The translations under genes were made by a program, and so were the position numbers. A model generated the notes under the pieces. That model was not told where the DNA came from, made no database searches, and was given only the letters and a program-made list of their open reading frames with translations. Shown here piece by piece: positions 1-8,885 of a stretch of DNA of 64,000 bases (the stretch's first letter is position 1; each line of letters begins with the position of its first letter). Source of the DNA: Pengzhenrongella sicca (GTDB taxonomy: Bacteria > Actinomycetota > Actinomycetes > Actinomycetales > Cellulomonadaceae); assembly GCF_017569225.1 (NCBI RefSeq), contig NZ_CP071868.1:2604001-2668000 (forward strand), in the 5' to 3' direction.

Positions 1-603
1 GACCCGTACAGCGCCGAGCGCCCGCGGGTTGCGCGCCCCGGCGTCGAAGAAGACAAGCCAGCCGGGCTCAGTCTTGATGACGGACTCCACCGCGATGACC
101 CCGAGGCCGTCCTGGCGTACCGCGACCGAGTTCGCGACCGCGCCAACCGGGACCGTGGAACCGTCCTGGCTCGGCGTTCCAGCCGTCACCAGCTCCGCGA
201 GCTTGGTCGGATGCGCCGGCTTAGCGGCGTCGAGGACGTCGACGATACCCGCCGCAGCATTGACGGTAAACAGACGCTTCGACTCCGCGTGGAACGCCAC
301 GATCTCTGCCGCCGACTCGTCGAACACCCCCGTCTCGTAGCTACCGAGCGGAACGAGCGCAAAGGCTGCATCGGCCGCTGCACGCTCGCTCGGGTCATCT
401 ACGACCGCAGCGCTCGCCGGAACGAACCCGGTCACGGCAAGGGAAACCCCGATCGACAGGCCGATCGCAGCGGCGAACGGACGGAGCGGGCGCCACCTCG
501 CCTTCCCGATACCAACTGGACCGCGGATCACCTTTTTCGCGGACCGCACAGAAGACGAACGAGGCGCTCGACCCGAACGCCCATTGGCGGCATTTGTACC
601 CAT
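1..603 (-). CDS. choice-of-anchor I family secreted protein (N-terminal part, cut by window edge)
   Basis: The gene reads leftward off the window, so only about 200 N-terminal residues are visible. A positively charged N-terminus is followed by a hydrophobic stretch ending in PASAAVV, a signal peptide. After it comes LVPLGSYETGVFDESAAEIV and then FTVNAAAGIVDVLD, the typical opening of choice-of-anchor I proteins (extracellular beta-propeller-like proteins often annotated with alkaline phosphatase). Those are secreted, usually surface anchored; the anchor would lie outside the window. An in-frame ATG at 669 would add 22 residues; neither start has a clear ribosome binding site, so I chose the shorter. 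Codon use looks less GC-biased than in the rest of the window. Confidence 0.75.
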   Translation of the reverse strand, partial: MGTNAANGRSGRAPRSSSVRSAKKVIRGPVGIGKARWRPLRPFAAAIGLSIGVSLAVTGFVPASAAVVDDPSERAAADAAFALVPLGSYETGVFDESAAEIVAFHAESKRLFTVNAAAGIVDVLDAAKPAHPTKLAELVTAGTPSQDGSTVPVGAVANSVAVRQDGLGVIAVESVIKTEPGWLVFFDAGARNPRALGAVRV

Positions 604-748
604 TTTGACGAAACTACTGTGCGCACCACGACAGAGGGCGAACGACAGATGAACCTCAGGCGAACCCATTGTGACTGAGGACGGCCGCGACTCCGCGCGC
701 TGTGCGACATGGTTGGCGGAAGATCTCCGCGGCGGCTGATCCGCGCAA

Positions 749-1222
749 CTAGAGGAACGGGACAGGCGGCAGGTACTCCAGTTCAGGGGGGCCATTCGCG
801 CCGCGGGTGACCCGCCACGCCGCACCCTTCTCAGTGACCCTCGCGGGGGCGGTGATCAGACCCGCGTCGCGACCAGCGGCGAGCAGGGCCTTGAACACCT
901 CACCATGGGTACACATCACCCAGGGGTCATTCTCGTGGGCGAGCAACCACGTCAGCAGGGCGCCGATCGGGGCGTCCTTGGCGAGCAGTTCACTCGCATG
1001 GACCGGAACAGCGCGGTCGAGTGCGAGCGGCTCGACCGTTTGGCGGCACCGGATCGCCGCACTCGTCCACACCGAGCTCACCGGGTCGACTGACAACGTC
1101 TTCACGAGCGAATCAGCCTGCAGCCGGCCACGTTTTGACAGTGGCCGAAGGCCGTCGTCGCGGTGCCACTGCGCCTTCGTTCCGGCATGGGCGTGGCGGA
1201 CGAGGATCACGTCCACGACCAT
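749..1222 (-). CDS. SixA-like histidine phosphatase (paralog 1)
   Basis: A 157-residue single-domain protein. The N-terminal VDVILVRHAHAGTK contains the RHA catalytic motif of the histidine phosphatase (phosphoglycerate mutase-like) superfamily, and the second catalytic histidine lies in MCTHGEV near residue 106. The short length fits the SixA branch, which removes phosphate from proteins or small molecules; the substrate here is unknown. The protein is a close paralog of the one at 12916-13386, sharing the WHRDDGLRPLS, CTHGEVF, RVTEKG and LEYLPP blocks. It stands alone on the minus strand. Confidence 0.85.
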   Translation of the reverse strand: MVVDVILVRHAHAGTKAQWHRDDGLRPLSKRGRLQADSLVKTLSVDPVSSVWTSAAIRCRQTVEPLALDRAVPVHASELLAKDAPIGALLTWLLAHENDPWVMCTHGEVFKALLAAGRDAGLITAPARVTEKGAAWRVTRGANGPPELEYLPPVPFL

Positions 1223-1326
1223 AGTCGCGTCGCGGGCACCTCGGCCCAGCGAAGCCTGACTGGCACAGGGCGGCGGCCTCGAGCCTCAGCAGGAGGACCG
1301 CTCGAGGCCAACGCCGTCCGCCTCAA

Positions 1327-1344
1327 TAGAGCCTATGCTCTAAC
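1327..1344. promoter_or_regulatory. candidate TetR operator, copy 1
   Basis: The sequence TAGAGCCTATGCTCTAAC is an inverted repeat (TAGAGC and GCTCTA around CTAT). It differs from the palindrome in front of the tetR-like gene (14070-14087) only in the centre and resembles the third copy at 15672-15689. It lies about 70 bp before the GTG start of the membrane protein gene at 1417, so it probably controls that gene and the epimerase downstream. Confidence 0.65.
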
Positions 1345-1416
1345 TACGACGGGTAGATGAGTGAAGTAGCAGTTCACGCTCCCCGACCGAGAGCTGATGA
1401 GTAGGCGGTACATCGA

Positions 1417-1833
1417 GTGGCACGCACACGTAACATCCTCACCGCGACATTGGTCTTCAATTCGTTGTCCGCGCTCGGTGGCGGTCTCGCCCTGGTGGCG
1501 GGGGCGCTCCCGGTGCCGATGTATCTGCTGCGGAACACACCATTCGACTCCTTCGTCATCCCTGGCCTCTTCCTCGCGATCGTGATCGGTGGAAGTTCAG
1601 CAGCCGCCGCGGTGGCGTCGTGTGCGCGAATGCCCCGGTCGCTGCTCGTCGCTGGGGCGGCCGGAGTCATCCTGATCGGGTGGATCGCGGGCGAGACGAT
1701 CCTGATCGAGGGTTTCAGCTGGCTTCAGGGCCTGTACCTGCTCACCGGTGCGACCGTCGTCGCACTGGCGACGCACCTGGCTGGCGGGGCGCGGTCGCCT
1801 CATCGGCTCGGTCGCGACGCGACCCGAACCTGA
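1417..1833 (+). CDS. small integral membrane protein, about four helices
   Basis: The 138-residue product is almost entirely hydrophobic, with about four membrane segments (around residues 10-33, 48-68, 75-95 and 102-122) and an arginine-rich cytoplasmic tail. I do not recognise a named family. It starts with GTG and has no strong ribosome binding site. A palindrome matching the tetR-like autoregulatory site lies 70 bp upstream, and an epimerase-type dehydrogenase follows 50 bp downstream in the same direction, so the two are probably one operon under that repressor. Confidence 0.7.
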   Translation: MARTRNILTATLVFNSLSALGGGLALVAGALPVPMYLLRNTPFDSFVIPGLFLAIVIGGSSAAAAVASCARMPRSLLVAGAAGVILIGWIAGETILIEGFSWLQGLYLLTGATVVALATHLAGGARSPHRLGRDATRT

Positions 1834-1883
1834 ACCTCGGTCGCATTCTGCTTCCCCCCAAGAAGCTCACCTAGGGAGTCGCT

Positions 1884-2858
1884 ATGTCGAAGCACGTCGT
1901 GGTCGGAGCGGGACCGATCGGCGCTGCCACCGCACGCGTTCTCGCGGAGCGGGGCGACGACGTCGTCGTTGTCACGCGCTCTGGCTCGGGTCCGAACCAC
2001 CCCGCGATCACGTGCGTCGCCGCGGATGCCTCGTCGACGTCGTCGATGGCGCAGATCGCTCGGGGAGCGGTCGCGATCTACAACTGCGCTGGCCCCGCCT
2101 ACCAGCGGTGGGTGACGGACTGGCCTCCGATTGCCGCCGCCTTGCTGGCAGCAGCCACGGACTCGGGGGCGGTGCTCGCCACGGCGGGCAACCTGTACGG
2201 CTACGGCCCGGTGTCAGGTCCGATGACAGAAGACCTCCCCCTGACGGCAGCCGGCCCGAAAGGACGCACGCGCGCGCAGATGTGGCGTACGGCCAAGGCT
2301 GCGCACGACGCTGGGCGTGTGCGGATCACGGAGGTCCGTGCGTCGGACTACGTCGCGATGGGCCCCTCAAGTCATCTGGGCGATCGCGTGGTCCCGCGAC
2401 TTCTCGCCGGCCGGGCAGTCCACGTCATGAAGAGCGCAGACACCCCACACACCTGGACGTCCGTCGACGACGTGGCCCGCTTGATCGTGACCGTCGCCGC
2501 CGATGAGCGCGGGTGGGGCAAGGCGTGGCACGTGCCGAGCAATCCGCCGCGAACCCAAAGGGAAGCGATCGCCGACTTGTGCTCGGTCGCCGGGGTCAAT
2601 TCAGTCGCGGTTCGCGAGTACCCGACGGCGGTGATGCGCCTGTTGGGTGCGTTCGACCCGGTCCTTCGCGAGCTCAAGGAGGTGGCCTACCAGTTCGAGC
2701 GGCCTTTCGTCCTCGACTCCTCGCGCGCCCAACAGGTCTTCGAGATCGCACCCACGCCGTGGCCGGACGTCCTTGGCAGGTTGGTCGCCGCGTACCGGTT
2801 CAACGTCACGACACCGACTCCGCGAGGCGCAGATACGAGACGTCGGCTGCGTCGCTGA
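1884..2858 (+). CDS. NAD-dependent epimerase/dehydratase family protein
   Basis: A 324-residue extended SDR. The N-terminus has the Rossmann dinucleotide loop GAGPIGAATARVLAERG, the middle has GNLYGYGP with the usual catalytic-region tyrosine, and TWTSVDDVARLIV is the motif found before the substrate half. Such enzymes oxidise, reduce or epimerise sugars and other carbonyl substrates using NAD(P); the substrate cannot be read from sequence. AGGGAG lies 7 bp before the ATG. It follows the membrane protein at 1417 and shares its putative TetR-controlled promoter. Confidence 0.85.
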   Translation: MSKHVVVGAGPIGAATARVLAERGDDVVVVTRSGSGPNHPAITCVAADASSTSSMAQIARGAVAIYNCAGPAYQRWVTDWPPIAAALLAAATDSGAVLATAGNLYGYGPVSGPMTEDLPLTAAGPKGRTRAQMWRTAKAAHDAGRVRITEVRASDYVAMGPSSHLGDRVVPRLLAGRAVHVMKSADTPHTWTSVDDVARLIVTVAADERGWGKAWHVPSNPPRTQREAIADLCSVAGVNSVAVREYPTAVMRLLGAFDPVLRELKEVAYQFERPFVLDSSRAQQVFEIAPTPWPDVLGRLVAAYRFNVTTPTPRGADTRRRLRR

Positions 2859-2922
2859 GGGCGGTGGGTCGTTCCGCGCCACTCGAACTGCCGCCCGCTG
2901 AGGGCCTGATCTCGGCCACGCC

Positions 2923-3564
2923 TCACGTCCCGCCACCGGCGACCAACCGAAGCCCATGGACGATCTCGTCGACCGTCTCGCGGACGTCCGCCGGGTGCCA
3001 CGGTCCGGCGAACGTGTCGGGGCTCGGGTCGTTCTGAGCCGACTGGAGTCCTGACAGACGGCGGATGTCAGCCAGCGCCCCGACGCGCGGGTCGCTCACC
3101 GTTTCCGGCCTGATCAGCGCCGTGTTGAGTTGGCCGGTCACCCGTCGCTGTGCGTCCCGGTCGAGGACGACAAGATGCGCGCCACGTCGACCCCGCCGAC
3201 CAACGGCTTGGACGATCCCCCGTGCTTCGAGGGCGCTGACCGTAGCGTCGACGGTCGCCGCAGCGAGCGACGAGATGTTCCGGGTGGCGCTCCTCGGGCG
3301 AGACCGTCCAAGGAGGGTACGGAGTGCGCCGTCGACGACGGGGTCGCCCGTCGCTCGAGGGTCGACCACGTGCAGCTTCAGGCCCCAACGCGGGCCGAGC
3401 GACCCCGGTCGGGCCGCAATCCGGCGCGCCAGCGCGAGCTCGATGAGGGCAGCCGTGGAGACGTCGAAGTACCCGTAGTCCACGTGCCCATCGCTATGGG
3501 ACTGATACAGCTGGACCTTCTCGGGCAGGCTCAGCTCCGGCTGGACGGCGTCAGACGCTGGCAC
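2923..3564 (-). CDS. GPP34 family (Golgi phosphoprotein 3-like) protein
   Basis: The protein (213 residues) starts LSLPEKVQLY and continues with an alternating helical pattern, STAALIELALARRIAARP, then VVDPRATGDPVVDGALRTLL. This is the layout of the actinobacterial GPP34 family, relatives of eukaryotic GOLPH3 that bind phosphoinositides; the bacterial role is unknown. The GTG start is preceded by GAGGAG at a good distance. It lies convergent to the epimerase gene and 71 bp downstream of another uncharacterised gene in the same direction. Confidence 0.65.
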   Translation of the reverse strand: MPASDAVQPELSLPEKVQLYQSHSDGHVDYGYFDVSTAALIELALARRIAARPGSLGPRWGLKLHVVDPRATGDPVVDGALRTLLGRSRPRSATRNISSLAAATVDATVSALEARGIVQAVGRRGRRGAHLVVLDRDAQRRVTGQLNTALIRPETVSDPRVGALADIRRLSGLQSAQNDPSPDTFAGPWHPADVRETVDEIVHGLRLVAGGGT

Positions 3565-3635
3565 GGCCGCTCCTCAGCTCGCATCACGTGGAGCCGGTGT
3601 CCGCGAACGGCCCGAGGGGTGTCCCGCTGCCCGGT

Positions 3636-4424
3636 TCATACGATCGAGCCCGTACCTTGGCTGGAATCGATGGTTCGCCGGTGCACGGCGTCGAGCACCA
3701 TGAGCCACACGTCGGCGTGCTCGCCTGCGCGGGTGACCCGGTCGCGAAGTTCGGTCAGCCGGACATCAGCTCCGTCATTCCGTGCCTCGCCAACCGGGTA
3801 CACACTCCTCCACAGCTCGCTCGCGTAGATCAGCGCCCCCAGCTGCGCCGTGCGCATGCTCACGGCCATCGGGTCGACCCGCTTCGGCTGGTAGCGCACG
3901 TAGCTGTCGAGCTCGCTGCGCACGGCGATCGCCAGCTCGATTCCGGCTCGGGTGAGTTGCCGAACCCCTCCCTCGCCCCGGGCTGTCGTCACTCCAGCCT
4001 CCTCGAACCGCAGGTACGTGTCCGGCGAGGCACTGGCGAGAACGCTCCCCAAGCGTCGGAAGATTCGCCGTTTGGCGATCTTCGCCTGGACCCTGGCCAA
4101 GTCGGGCCGCTGCGGCACGCGTTCGCTCGCGTGCACCTTGGGGTTCTGCTTCGCGATCTCCTCGCCGTCGTTCACTTCCAGCACCAGGTAGCCACCCACG
4201 ACGAGCTCGAGGACAGTAGCCCCAGCAACAGCGAGCATGCGCGCGATCAGATCTGACTTCTCCCTAGCGCCCGACTCAAGGCTGTACTGCGAGAGGTGAA
4301 CCATGTCAGCCAAGGTGACCCCGTCGCGCGGGGAGCCGGCGGGGAGTCGCAACGACGCCTCGTGATGGCTCTCATCGGGTTGCAACGGGCCATCGGCCAT
4401 CGATCCCGGTTCGGGGTACTCCAT
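3636..4424 (-). CDS. uncharacterised protein, possibly distant GPP34 relative
   Basis: About 262 residues with no motif I can assign. The N-terminal third has a long predicted helix with LADMVHLSQY and a hydrophobic VLELVVGGYLVLEV, which faintly recalls the GPP34 start in the neighbouring gene; the middle is rich in Arg and Lys (KIAKRRIFRRLG). No signal peptide is evident. The ATG at 4424 has GGGAGG upstream; a second ATG 24 bp further in is possible. It probably shares a transcript with the GPP34 gene downstream. Confidence 0.6.
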   Translation of the reverse strand: MEYPEPGSMADGPLQPDESHHEASLRLPAGSPRDGVTLADMVHLSQYSLESGAREKSDLIARMLAVAGATVLELVVGGYLVLEVNDGEEIAKQNPKVHASERVPQRPDLARVQAKIAKRRIFRRLGSVLASASPDTYLRFEEAGVTTARGEGGVRQLTRAGIELAIAVRSELDSYVRYQPKRVDPMAVSMRTAQLGALIYASELWRSVYPVGEARNDGADVRLTELRDRVTRAGEHADVWLMVLDAVHRRTIDSSQGTGSIV

Positions 4425-4683
4425 GCAGATTCGCCTCCCTCGACACGCTCGCCACGGCAAGAATCTCACCCACCGCAAAGGGCATCGACAATCGCGCCGC
4501 CGCCGCGACTATCCCACGTCGACGGCGTCACGCCCGATCGCCCGCGGGCCGCAGGTCGACCGGCAGAACCACCTGGCACCCACGCAAGAGTCGCTCCACC
4601 GTTTCTACGGCTGCGTCAAGGTTCGGGCCGTCCTGCGGCCGCAATCGCGGCGGTCCGCGACGAGCGCGATACCACCACGGATG

Positions 4684-5250
4684 TCAGGTAGCGCTACGCA
4701 CCGCGTGGCGCACGTAGATCACACCATTGTCGAACCGTCGATGGTCCAGCAACTCGAGGTCGAGTCGTAGGCGCCGCGGTAGCGCCGGCTTGCCGCCGCC
4801 CACGAGCACGGGACACAGGAGCAGCACGCACTCGTCGACGAGCCCGTGCCGGAACGCCTCCGCCCCGATGGTCGCGCCCCCGATGCTCAGGTCCGAGCTG
4901 GACGCCTCCTTGAGCTGGCGGACCGCCTCGGGCTCGAACTGCCTCTCAATCCTCGTCCGTGCCGTCGACACCGCCTCGAGCGTCGTGGAGTAGACGACTT
5001 TGTCGGCGTCGCGCCAGATCCCCGCGTATTCGCGGACGACGGCCGGTTCGTCCGTCAGCCAGTCGTCGTTCTCCCAGACACGCATCGTCTCGTACATGCG
5101 GCGGCCGTAGAGCGACGTGCCGATGTGCCGCTCATGCTCGTTCCAGAACGCGTGCACCTCGTGGTCAGGGACTGACCAGTCAAAGGAGCCGGTCTCGTCC
5201 TCGAGGTAGCCGTCGAGCGAGATGTTGGCTGCGTAGATCAGCTTTCCCAT
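4684..5250 (-). CDS. dihydrofolate reductase family protein (RibD C-terminal type)
   Basis: The 188-residue protein begins MGKLIYAANISLDGYLEDE, the hallmark opening of the RibD-C/dihydrofolate reductase-like family, and continues with LYGRRMYETM and DLSIGGATIGAEAFRHGLVDE, the nucleotide-binding GG and late beta-strand motifs. Family members are NADPH-dependent reductases, but most single-domain actinobacterial copies have no proven substrate. A GGAGGTG ribosome binding site 4-5 bp before the ATG at 5250 fixes the start. No operon partner is obvious. Confidence 0.85.
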   Translation of the reverse strand: MGKLIYAANISLDGYLEDETGSFDWSVPDHEVHAFWNEHERHIGTSLYGRRMYETMRVWENDDWLTDEPAVVREYAGIWRDADKVVYSTTLEAVSTARTRIERQFEPEAVRQLKEASSSDLSIGGATIGAEAFRHGLVDECVLLLCPVLVGGGKPALPRRLRLDLELLDHRRFDNGVIYVRHAVRSAT

Positions 5251-5391
5251 GAGCACCTCCAGCCGGGACGGGAACTCCAGGGTGCAGCGTCGCGGCGGCC
5301 CCGGCAAGAGCACCGCCCCTGCCGCCATCACGAGGCACTCGGGGTCGACACCGAACGGCGACCCGGGACCCACGCTCGGAAGGGGCGCGAG

Positions 5392-6006
5392 TTATCTAGG
5401 CCAGGGCATCAGTGCAGTCGGGTGCTGCATGCCAAAAACCTGACCCCGGGTCAGATCGATGCCGGTCACGCGGGCCTGCACGGTAGCTGCCGCACCGATC
5501 GGCTCGCTCCAGTCGATCCCCGCCTCCTCAGGCAGGGGCGTCCCCACCCCTCCCTGACCGCGATCAATGACTGGGTCAAAGCTGCGCACCACGACGCCAC
5601 CGTCTCCCACGATGAAGCTGGAGTCGTGGTCCACGCTCCAGTACAAGGAGACCGTCAGACCCAGGCAGGACAATTGCGCGACCACCTCGGGACGGGCGGT
5701 GAACCAGCCGTTGGGTTCAGCGATCGCGATCGCCCCTGGGACGGTCAGAATCTGCATCGGGCTGGCGGCGTCGGGCCAAGCGGCTTCCACCGGGAGCGTC
5801 TCGGTCAACGTGTCGAGGTTGAGGCCCACGACGTCTGCGACCGCGTGCGCCGTGGCACCTTTGACGATCGTGACCGTCATCGCATCCGCGCCGTCCGACC
5901 ACGGTGCGTCCGGTCGGCTCTCGACATACGTTTCCGGCGGGCCGGCCAGCACCTCGAGGTGTCGGCGCGCGGCCTCGGGGAGGAGACGATCGACATCTCT
6001 CGACAT
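5392..6006 (-). CDS. DUF6461 family protein
   Basis: A 204-residue protein matching the pattern of DUF6461: a C-L/V-T-x-V segment (MTVTIVKGATAHAVADVVG), a central AIAEPNGW block, and LTVSLYWSVDHDSSFIVGDGGVVVRSFDP. These proteins are common in actinobacteria and have no known function. A GGAGGGG box precedes the ATG at 6006; an upstream ATG at 6114 is less likely. It is divergent from the MFS gene at 6142, with a 135 bp shared promoter region. Confidence 0.7.
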   Translation of the reverse strand: MSRDVDRLLPEAARRHLEVLAGPPETYVESRPDAPWSDGADAMTVTIVKGATAHAVADVVGLNLDTLTETLPVEAAWPDAASPMQILTVPGAIAIAEPNGWFTARPEVVAQLSCLGLTVSLYWSVDHDSSFIVGDGGVVVRSFDPVIDRGQGGVGTPLPEEAGIDWSEPIGAAATVQARVTGIDLTRGQVFGMQHPTALMPWPR

Positions 6007-6141
6007 GCGGGTGATCCCCTCCGGAACACTGAGCCAGGCAGCGCCAAACGTACGGCCACTGTCAAGGCCGAGTAGCCCAGCTCCGAACTGGCTAGGGTTT
6101 CCTGCCGTGCCCACCTATCGAAGTGTCCCTGCGAACGCGCC

Positions 6142-7431
6142 ATGGGTGTAGCGGGCGAGGTCGGCACGGCCGGACTGTCGCGGGAGGTGCCGAACAGACG
6201 GTGGTCGGTCGTCATCCCTGTGGCCGCGGTCCTGTACATGTTGGCGTTTCTCGACCGCAGCAACGTCGCGGTGATCTTGCCCTTCATCGACGATCCCGGC
6301 ATGCGGCTCTCGGCCGCCGACCAAGGACTGATCTCCGGGATCTTCTTCCTCGGCTACCTGATCTTGCAGGTGCCCGCCGCGATCCTCGCGCACCGGTGGA
6401 GCGCGAAGAACGTCGTCCTCATCCTCATGATCGGTTGGGGGCTGGCAGCTACCGCGACCGGCCTCGTGCAGTCCCGTGAACAGTTCCTCGTCGCGCGCTT
6501 CGCCCTCGGGCTCTTCCAGGGCGGGATCTGGCCCGCCGTCCTGGTACTGCTGGTCCAGTGGTTCCCCCAGCGAGAGCGTGCGCGCGCAAACTCCCTGTGG
6601 ATGACCTGCCTGCCCTTGGCCTCGATCCTCATGTCACCGCTGTCCGGCATTCTCTTGGAGCACTACGAGTGGCGCCTCGTCCTGATCATCGAAGGGTTGC
6701 TGCCGCTCGCCTGGGCCGCGGTCTGGTGGCGGTTGATCGCGGACTCCCCCGCCGGCTCGCCCTGGGTCTCCCCCACGGAGGCGGCATTCATCTCGTCGGC
6801 CCTGCACGAGGAGGAGATCGCCAAGCCCGACACCGGGACCTTGACCTACGCAGCGGCATTGCGAGACCGGCGGGTCCTGCGGCTCGTCGCAGCGTACTTC
6901 TGCTGGATCTCGGGATTCTACGGATTCACCATGTGGCTTCCGACCGTCATCAAGAACCTGACCGGCGGATCGGCGGGAACGGTCGGGCTCGTCAGCGCGA
7001 TTCCGTACGTGTTTGCCCTCGCAGCGATGCTCGCGCTCGCCGCCTGGAGCGACCGCACCGGCAGACGCAACGCGGCCGTCGCGGTGCCTTTGCTGCTCGC
7101 GGCCGCGGCGATGGTCACCGGCCAGCTCGTCGACAACCCCGTCCTCAGCGTCGCGCTGCTGTGCGTCGTAGCCATGGGCCTGTACTCCCCGCTCGGCTCG
7201 TTCTGGGCCATCCCTGCCGGGGTGCTGCGCATCGAGATCCTCGCCTTCGCGCTCGGCCTGATCAACGCGATCGGCAACCTCGGGGGTTTCCTCGGCCCAT
7301 ATCTCGTGGGCTGGCTGACCGACCGCACCGGCAGCGACGCCAGCGCGTACGTCGCCCTCGCGGTCGTCCTCGTCGTCGGCGCGCTCCTGGTCCTCGGACT
7401 CCGGGCCGAGGACCGGCGCCCCACCGGCTAG
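6142..7431 (+). CDS. MFS transporter, anion:cation symporter (ACS)-like
   Basis: A 429-residue protein with about twelve membrane helices. The loop FLDRSNVAVILPFI after helix 1, and ARFALGLFQGGIWPAVLVLL in helix 4, are typical of the ACS family, whose members import organic anions such as hexuronates, galactonate, phthalate or tartrate with protons. The substrate cannot be read off. SDRTGRRN in the second half is the mirrored MFS loop motif. A MarR regulator begins 45 bp downstream, which suggests its expression responds to an aromatic or acidic ligand. Confidence 0.85.
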   Translation: MGVAGEVGTAGLSREVPNRRWSVVIPVAAVLYMLAFLDRSNVAVILPFIDDPGMRLSAADQGLISGIFFLGYLILQVPAAILAHRWSAKNVVLILMIGWGLAATATGLVQSREQFLVARFALGLFQGGIWPAVLVLLVQWFPQRERARANSLWMTCLPLASILMSPLSGILLEHYEWRLVLIIEGLLPLAWAAVWWRLIADSPAGSPWVSPTEAAFISSALHEEEIAKPDTGTLTYAAALRDRRVLRLVAAYFCWISGFYGFTMWLPTVIKNLTGGSAGTVGLVSAIPYVFALAAMLALAAWSDRTGRRNAAVAVPLLLAAAAMVTGQLVDNPVLSVALLCVVAMGLYSPLGSFWAIPAGVLRIEILAFALGLINAIGNLGGFLGPYLVGWLTDRTGSDASAYVALAVVLVVGALLVLGLRAEDRRPTG

Positions 7432-7438
7432 TCGATCA

Positions 7439-7457
7439 CCGGGAATATAATTCTCGG
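7439..7457. promoter_or_regulatory. inverted repeat, candidate MarR operator
   Basis: CCGGGAATATAATTCTCGG is a 19 bp near-perfect palindrome (GAAT and ATTC around ATA, flanked by CCG and CGG). It ends 19 bp before the ATG of the MarR gene at 7477, the usual position for autoregulation. It is also one of the few AT-rich spots in this stretch, so the promoter -10 probably overlaps it. Confidence 0.5.
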
Positions 7458-7476
7458 ACATCGACTTCGGCTGGGC

Positions 7477-7908
7477 ATGGACCTCTTCGACGTGCTGGTG
7501 CGGTACGAGACCTATCTGTGGAATCACCTCGACCTCGCGCTGCGGGACGTCGGCAGCACGTCGTTGGCGACGCTCTCGGCGCTGCGCGTGGTGCGCCGCC
7601 ACGGGGGCCAGTGCCGGGTGCAGGAGATCCGCATCGACCTCGGGATCACGGTCGGCGCCGCGAGCAAGGTGGTCGACCGCCTGGAACGGGACGGGCTCGC
7701 GACCCGGAGCGCCCACCCCCACGACCGCCGCTCGTCGCTGGTCGCCCTGACCCCGGCCGGCGACGTCGCTCACGATGCCGGTGTCGCGGTGTTGGAAGCA
7801 ACGCTCGCGGTCCAGCTCGCCGACGAGCCGGCAGTGGCGGCGACCACGGTCGTGCTGCACCAGTTGCTGTCGAAGCTCGGCGAGCCCACCCCGGCGGTGA
7901 CGCGGTGA
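7477..7908 (+). CDS. MarR family transcriptional regulator
   Basis: A 143-residue regulator. The winged helix is seen in CRVQEIRIDLGITVGAASKVVDRLERDGLATRSAHPHDRRSS; the last segment, with D-x-R-x-x, is the MarR wing. MarR proteins are dimeric repressors released by phenolic or other small ligands. The gene ends in a 4 nt GTGA overlap with an alcohol dehydrogenase-like gene, so the regulator and enzyme are translationally coupled. A palindrome lies just upstream of its start. Confidence 0.9.
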   Translation: MDLFDVLVRYETYLWNHLDLALRDVGSTSLATLSALRVVRRHGGQCRVQEIRIDLGITVGAASKVVDRLERDGLATRSAHPHDRRSSLVALTPAGDVAHDAGVAVLEATLAVQLADEPAVAATTVVLHQLLSKLGEPTPAVTR

Positions 7909-8885
7909 CCGCCACGATGCGCGCCGTCGTCGTCGATGGCCCCGGCGGGCCCGAGGTGCTGCAGGTGCGGGACGTGCCCGTCCCGCGGGCCGAGCCGGGC
8001 CAGGTGCTGATCCGCGTGCACGCGTTCGGGTTGAACCGCTCCGAGCTGCACTTTCGCCGCGGGCAGGCGTCGTCGGGGTCGTTCCCTCGCATCCCGGGGA
8101 TCGAGGCGGCGGGCGTGGTCGAGGACGCACCGGGCGGCGAGCTCGCCCCCGGCACTCAGGTCATGGCGTTGATGGGCGGGATGGGCCGGGCGTTCGACGG
8201 CGGGTACGCCGAGCACGTCGTCGTCCCCGCGGCCCAGGTCATCCCGTTCTCGAGCGAGCTGCCGTGGGCCGTGCTCGGGGCGATCCCGGAGATGCTGCAG
8301 ACCGCGCACGGCTCGCTGGCCGTCGGGGTGCGGCCGACGGCGGGCCAGACGCTGCTGGTCCGCGGCGGCACGTCGTCGGTGGGCCTCGCGCTGGCCACGC
8401 TCGGCCGCCTGCGCGGGTTGACCGTCCTGTCGACCACCCGATCCCCCGAGCGGCGCGGGCTCCTCGAGGGGGCCGGCGCCCACCACGCCCTGGTCGACGA
8501 CGGGGACGTCGCCTCCCAGGTGCGCGAGATCGTCCCGGGCGGGGTCGACGGCGCGGTCGAGCTGATCGGGGTCAACGTCCTGTGCGACACGCTGCGCGCC
8601 GTGCGCAGCGGCGGCACCGTCTGCTTCACCGGGATGCTCTCGGACGAGTGGACGATCCCGGAGTTCTACCCGCTCGACTGGCTCCCGAACGGGGTCAGGC
8701 TGACGGCGTACTCCGGCGAGGCGGCCGACCTTCCGGCGCCCGTGCTGCAGGACTTCCTCGACGACGTCGCCCGGGGCCGAGCGAGCGTCCCCGTCGGCCG
8801 CGTCTACCGCCTCGACGAGATCGTCCAGGCGCACCGTGACATGGAGGCCGGCGTGGTGGGCGGCAAGGGCGTCGTCGTCCTATGA
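7905..8885 (+). CDS. zinc-type alcohol dehydrogenase / quinone reductase-like MDR protein
   Basis: The product (about 326 residues) is a medium-chain dehydrogenase/reductase. MRAVVVDGPGGPEVLQVRDV opens the GroES-like domain, GLNRSELHFRRG is its substrate-side motif, and LLVRGGTSSVGLALATLGRL is the NADP Rossmann loop. The structural and catalytic zinc cysteines are absent, which points to the quinone oxidoreductase/enoyl reductase branch rather than a true zinc enzyme. GTG at 7905 overlaps the MarR stop; an ATG at 7917 is the alternative. Its 3' end overlaps the convergent MarR gene by 6 bp. Confidence 0.85.
   Translation: MTATMRAVVVDGPGGPEVLQVRDVPVPRAEPGQVLIRVHAFGLNRSELHFRRGQASSGSFPRIPGIEAAGVVEDAPGGELAPGTQVMALMGGMGRAFDGGYAEHVVVPAAQVIPFSSELPWAVLGAIPEMLQTAHGSLAVGVRPTAGQTLLVRGGTSSVGLALATLGRLRGLTVLSTTRSPERRGLLEGAGAHHALVDDGDVASQVREIVPGGVDGAVELIGVNVLCDTLRAVRSGGTVCFTGMLSDEWTIPEFYPLDWLPNGVRLTAYSGEAADLPAPVLQDFLDDVARGRASVPVGRVYRLDEIVQAHRDMEAGVVGGKGVVVL

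Noticed and set aside
6558-7904. Upstream extension of the dehydrogenase frame through the MFS and MarR genes
   Set aside because: No dehydrogenase homology before residue MRAVVV and the frame overlaps two clear genes.
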